Shown here one piece after another: positions 61,345 through 64,000 of a DNA stretch of 64,000 nt. The position numbers and the translations under genes were made by a program. Numbering within the stretch: the first letter of the stretch is position 1; each line of letters starts with the position of its first letter. A model generated the notes under the pieces. That model was not told the DNA's origin and searched no databases. It saw only the letters and a program-made list of their open reading frames with translations. The stretch is from JACCSI01 sp963815285 (GTDB lineage Bacteria > Acidobacteriota > Vicinamibacteria > Vicinamibacterales > UBA2999), in the NCBI GenBank assembly GCA_963815285.1, contig CAWFGB010000004.1:124001-188000 (forward strand). Reading direction: 5' to 3'.

Positions 61345-62217
61345 TTACTTGCGCACGATCGGCAACTTGCGTCGGCTCCAGTCCACGATCGACCCGTCAT
61401 ACAGCCGCGCGTCGTGGCCGAGATGCCGCGCGACAAAATACACCACCGACGCCCGCATGCCGACCATGCAGTACGACACCACCGGCCGGCCGTCGGCGAC
61501 ACCTGCCGCCTGCAGCCGCGCACGCAGTTCCTCCTGCGGCAGGAACCGGCCATCCGCACCGACCAGCGAGTTCCAGGTGAGTTGACGCGCGCCCGCGATA
61601 TGACCAGCCGCGTGAGCGCCGCCCATCGTGTTGTCCCCAAAGAACTCGTCGTCGGGCCGCACGTCGACGAGGGCGATGGTCTTGCCCGGCACCTGCTGTT
61701 GGATGAAGGCGGCGTCGGCCAGGCGCCCCGCGTCGAGGCGAGGCGTGAAGCGGCCGGGGCGAGCGGGGCTGCCCGCGCCAGTTTCAATTGGCTGCTTGGC
61801 GTCACGCCAGGCGCGGAGGCCTCCGTCTAGGAGTGCGACGCGCCGGTGGCCGAACACGTCCAAGGTGAAGAACGCACGCGCGGCCGTCACGGGACTCTGC
61901 GCGTAGACGATCACGCGTGAGTCGTCCGACACGCCGGCCGACTCGAAGACCTGCTGGACAGTTGTCGCCGGCGGCAGCTCCGACCCGAGATCATCGCCAC
62001 CAGGGACAGCGAAATCCGCGTAGCGCACCAGCCGCGCGCCGGGGATATGGCCTTCTTCGAAGACCGTGCCACGGTCGGCGATGTGCAGCACGACAACGTT
62101 CGGGTCTTTCTGTAGACCGGCGAGCTCCGTAACGCTGACGAGCGTAGCGCTGGAACCCTGGCCGGAAAGAGGCGCGACGCCGAGCAAGACGACACACGTA
62201 AGGGCAAGGCGGGACAT
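61345..62217 (-). CDS. Exported rhodanese / thiosulfate sulfurtransferase
   Basis: Two-domain sulfurtransferase, 290 aa, with a signal peptide (SRLALTCVVLLGVAPLSGQ), so it acts in the periplasm. The N-terminal rhodanese domain (~28-140; HIADRGTVFEEGHIPGARLV, VFGHRRVALLDGGLRAWRD) lacks the catalytic cysteine. The C-terminal domain (~165-285) carries the active-site loop VVSYCMVGMRAS with Cys250. The CMVGMR loop differs from the CRxGxR of thiosulfate:cyanide and CGSGVT of mercaptopyruvate sulfurtransferases, so the donor is uncertain. The ribosome site (AGGAG, eight bases before the ATG at 62217) lies in the stem of a long hairpin. A sigma/anti-sigma pair lies upstream on the same strand. Confidence 0.9.
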   Translation of the reverse strand: MSRLALTCVVLLGVAPLSGQGSSATLVSVTELAGLQKDPNVVVLHIADRGTVFEEGHIPGARLVRYADFAVPGGDDLGSELPPATTVQQVFESAGVSDDSRVIVYAQSPVTAARAFFTLDVFGHRRVALLDGGLRAWRDAKQPIETGAGSPARPGRFTPRLDAGRLADAAFIQQQVPGKTIALVDVRPDDEFFGDNTMGGAHAAGHIAGARQLTWNSLVGADGRFLPQEELRARLQAAGVADGRPVVSYCMVGMRASVVYFVARHLGHDARLYDGSIVDWSRRKLPIVRK

Positions 62218-62227
62218 ACTTACTTAC

Positions 62228-62281
62228 TCCTGTCGGACTTCGACAAGAGCATCTGCTTTTTCTTGTCGAACGTCAACAGGA
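62228..62281 (-). promoter_or_regulatory. Hairpin masking the rhodanese ribosome site
   Basis: On the mRNA strand TCCTGT...TTCGACAAG pairs with CTTGTCGAA...ACAGGA around an A-rich loop (9 bp plus 6 bp perfect, with a short internal mismatch). The distal strand of the stem contains most of the AGGAG used by the rhodanese gene. No U-run follows, so a translation-control element is more likely than a terminator. Confidence 0.5.
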
Positions 62282-62335
62282 GCCGGTATGTTGCCTGTGA
62301 CGAGCGCCGGGACCATCGAGCCCGGCTGGGAGGTC

Positions 62336-62602
62336 TCAGCGCCGGCGCAAAGATCGCACCGGCCGGGATAACGCAGGGGCCTGCTGAACAGGCCTTGCCC
62401 CGGAGTTCTGGCCGTCGCCCTTGCGTTCAGTTGGGCCAGCAGCGCTCGCCATCACGTCACTGACGAGATCCAGGCACGGCTCGCACGATGCGAGGTGGTC
62501 TTCGACGTCCGCCTTTACGTGCCTTCCCAGCACGCCATCGACGTATGCGGACAAAGTCTCGAGATCGGGATGTGTCCCCAGCTGGGCCGACCATTTAGGC
62601 AT
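62336..62602 (-). CDS. Small zinc-finger anti-sigma-like protein
   Basis: An 88-residue cytoplasmic protein with the zf-HC2 anti-sigma signature: HPDLETLSAYVDGVLGRHVK followed by DVEDHLASCEPCLDLVSDV, giving H-x3-C-x2-C. Unlike most such proteins it has no membrane helix or sensor domain; the tail is polar and basic (RPVRSLRRR). It is encoded 77 bp after a sigma-factor gene on the same strand, so the two likely form a regulator pair, the finger binding sigma and possibly responding to redox through its cysteines. The ATG at 62602 is well placed for the finger. Confidence 0.78.
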   Translation of the reverse strand: MPKWSAQLGTHPDLETLSAYVDGVLGRHVKADVEDHLASCEPCLDLVSDVMASAAGPTERKGDGQNSGARPVQQAPALSRPVRSLRRR

Positions 62603-62679
62603 ACAGGCCTCCGCGCCATTTGTGGAAACACTTTCAAGGCAGTTCTGTCGACTTCTGGACGGACGCCTCGCGGCTTTTC

Positions 62680-63606
62680 TCAGCCGATCACCCGTTTGAG
62701 CGTCCGGTCTCCGTCTTCTCCGAGAATTTCCAAGATGTGCTCGCGCAAGAGACCTTGTCGCGCCAACTCCTGACTCAGAAGTGCGAGCGCCTGGTCTTTG
62801 CGCCGATACAAGGGCTTCTGCTCCACCTTCAGGACCCGCGCAATCTTCGAGAGCGGCAGGTCGTGTTCGAAGTGCATCCTCAGCAGCAGCCGGTCCTGAG
62901 GCTCCAGCGTGTCGAGCGCGGCTTTCAGCGCGGCTTCCGTCCGCATCGCCAGGGCGGCGAGGCGCTCGCCATCGATACGCGAGTCTACCTCATCGTCGAT
63001 ACCGACGTGCTGGAGCACCGCAACATCGACGAACCGCCGAGGAGCCCGGGACGAAAAGCCCAGGCTGAGGCGATAGAGTTCCTCTTCGGATTCGAGCACC
63101 ACTCGAGTCGAGCGTAATGCCTGCACCGCCTCGGCGAACTTGAGCCCATCACGTGTCATGAGCATCTCGAGCTGCATGGCCGTGGTGCCGTGGCGCTTGG
63201 CGTAGACCGACGGGCGCCACTTGCCCCACAGCGCCGTTCGCTCGTCGATCAGATGCCGCGTCACGATGGACCTGAGGTACGTGGCGAGACTCGAGCGACC
63301 TTCGAAGCGGCGGATGGCAACGTAGTCGTTGTCAACAAGCTTCAGCTGGACGGCACTTAACAGCTCCTCCACTTCATGGTCACGCAGACGGTGTCTGCGG
63401 CCCACGCGGCGTACAACCTGCTGAAGCAGCGGGAGGTTTTCGGTCAGAAAGCGACGGGGGTCGTCTAGAGGGGCGGGGATGCGCGCATTATGCGAAGCGA
63501 CGGGCCGCAACGCAAGCGTCTGACTCGCGGATTCGCCGAGATTGAGCAAAACGTTCGTCACAATCCCAGGCACTCCCCCCGGAGCGCACCAAGGATGGAC
63601 GGCCAT
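62680..63606 (-). CDS. RNA polymerase sigma factor, ECF-like with long linker
   Basis: Sigma factor of 308 aa from the ATG at 63606; the first ~45 residues look untypical and a later start is possible. Sigma2-like region at ~60-150 (NLPLLQQVVRRVGRRHRLRD, EELLSAVQLKLVDNDYVAIR, RRFEGRSSLATYLRSIVTRH). Sigma4-like region at ~235-290 (ALDTLEPQDRLLLRMHFEHD, LPLSKIARVLKVEQKPLYRR), with the recognition helix around KIARVLKV. The ~80-residue segment between them is longer than in standard ECF factors (SEEELYRLSLGFSSRAPRRF). The zinc-finger protein downstream is its probable antagonist. Confidence 0.85.
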   Translation of the reverse strand: MAVHPWCAPGGVPGIVTNVLLNLGESASQTLALRPVASHNARIPAPLDDPRRFLTENLPLLQQVVRRVGRRHRLRDHEVEELLSAVQLKLVDNDYVAIRRFEGRSSLATYLRSIVTRHLIDERTALWGKWRPSVYAKRHGTTAMQLEMLMTRDGLKFAEAVQALRSTRVVLESEEELYRLSLGFSSRAPRRFVDVAVLQHVGIDDEVDSRIDGERLAALAMRTEAALKAALDTLEPQDRLLLRMHFEHDLPLSKIARVLKVEQKPLYRRKDQALALLSQELARQGLLREHILEILGEDGDRTLKRVIG

Positions 63607-63695
63607 GCCACGTCAACGCCCAGCGAACCCGCGTAGGTCGCGAGGACCCGTGCAGTTGGACGGACACGGCCGAAAAGTTCGCAAGCCCCTGCGGC

Positions 63696-64000
63696 TCAGT
63701 CGGCCGTCGAAGTCTGAATGGCGTCGATCACTTGCCGGAAAAACTGCTCCTTGTTAGCCCCGTGCCAACGCCAGACGATGACCAGGTCGTGATCGGGCGA
63801 GACGAAGATCGTGTTGCTGCCGGCTCCTTGAGCCTGATACGAATTCGTCGGCAGCGTTTTGGCGCCGCCGCGTGTGTTGAGCCACCACAGGAACCCGTAA
63901 TCGGGACCATTCGCGCTCGCCGTTAGCGCCTGCTTGATGTAGGCGGGGGGGACGATCTGCTTGTCGCCCCATTTCCCGTTGCGCAGCCAGAGATAGCCAA
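63696..64000 (-). CDS. Serine hydrolase (beta-lactamase-like), C-terminal part, 5' end outside window
   Basis: The minus strand is open from the window edge to the TGA at 63698-63696 and encodes about 101 residues: GYLWLRNGKWGDKQIVPPAY, GFLWWLN, YQAQGAGSNTIFVSPDHDLV and VIVWRWHGANKEQFFRQVID. This is the end of a PF00144-type serine hydrolase of the 6-aminohexanoate-dimer hydrolase/esterase-like group, in which the GAGSNT region replaces the KTG motif. The nucleophile S-x-x-K would lie in the missing part. It precedes the sigma-factor gene by 89 bp on the same strand. Confidence 0.8.
   Translation of the reverse strand, partial: GYLWLRNGKWGDKQIVPPAYIKQALTASANGPDYGFLWWLNTRGGAKTLPTNSYQAQGAGSNTIFVSPDHDLVIVWRWHGANKEQFFRQVIDAIQTSTAD

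Noticed and set aside
1..64000. tRNA, rRNA or a transposase gene
   Set aside because: None could be recognised by eye on either strand; a tRNA-specific search was not possible here.

Overview
The window looks like chromosomal DNA of a high-GC Acidobacteriota, probably of the Vicinamibacteria type. The evidence is five MacB/FtsX-type 'acidobacterial duplicated orphan permeases' (ADOP), two of them paired with acidobacterial PadR regulators. There are also large TonB-dependent receptors with an N-terminal carboxypeptidase-regulatory-like domain, and many secreted hydrolases and beta-propeller proteins. I see no rRNA, tRNA, CRISPR array, transposase or phage gene.

Layout. 1-9.4 kb: an ADOP cut by the window edge, a decayed aspartokinase/homoserine dehydrogenase (thrA) bracketed by a ~62-bp direct repeat, a TonB-dependent receptor, a small secreted protein and an N-terminal stump of an FAD oxidoreductase. 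9.4-15 kb: a methyltransferase, a tandemly duplicated family-2 glycosyltransferase, a YeeE/YedE sulfur transporter and a secreted protein. 15-22 kb: ADOP, a TonB receptor with an unusual triplicated Shine-Dalgarno hairpin leader, a membrane-anchored protein and a DUF1801 protein. 22-28.4 kb: an internally deleted Ser/Thr kinase, a CBM9/DUF5916 outer-membrane protein, an alpha/beta hydrolase, a pcaC remnant beside an aromatic-acid MFS transporter, and an amino-acid permease remnant. 28.4-35 kb: DinB-like protein, ADOP, then a divergent PadR-ADOP pair. 35-44 kb: metallophosphoesterase, a ZnuD-like receptor with a His-rich small protein upstream, a winged-helix-like protein, a secreted HExxH protein, an ECF sigma/anti-sigma pair, and an astacin-like protease behind an FAH stump. 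44-54 kb: MFS transporter ending inside a 10-bp minisatellite, a PQQ-propeller/STAS/serine-hydrolase operon, and a sialidase-like/TolB-like/M28 peptidase operon. 54-64 kb: a fused E1 alpha-beta dehydrogenase broken by one frameshift, an M19 dipeptidase, PadR-ADOP, a rhodanese behind an SD-masking hairpin, a zinc-finger anti-sigma/sigma pair, and the end of a serine hydrolase.

Themes. Functionally the window is dominated by envelope proteins: export permeases, receptors for large or scarce substrates, secreted peptidases and glycan- or propeller-type proteins, with local sigma/anti-sigma and PadR control. Structurally the intergenic space is full of gene fragments: thrA, FAD oxidoreductase, kinase, pcaC, APC permease, FAH, ADOP and WD40 tails, and a CNA-B-like piece. 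Two short dispersed repeats (called A and B here) sit at or near the broken ends of several of these fragments. That association, and the triplicated SD hairpin leader, are the two most unusual signals I found.
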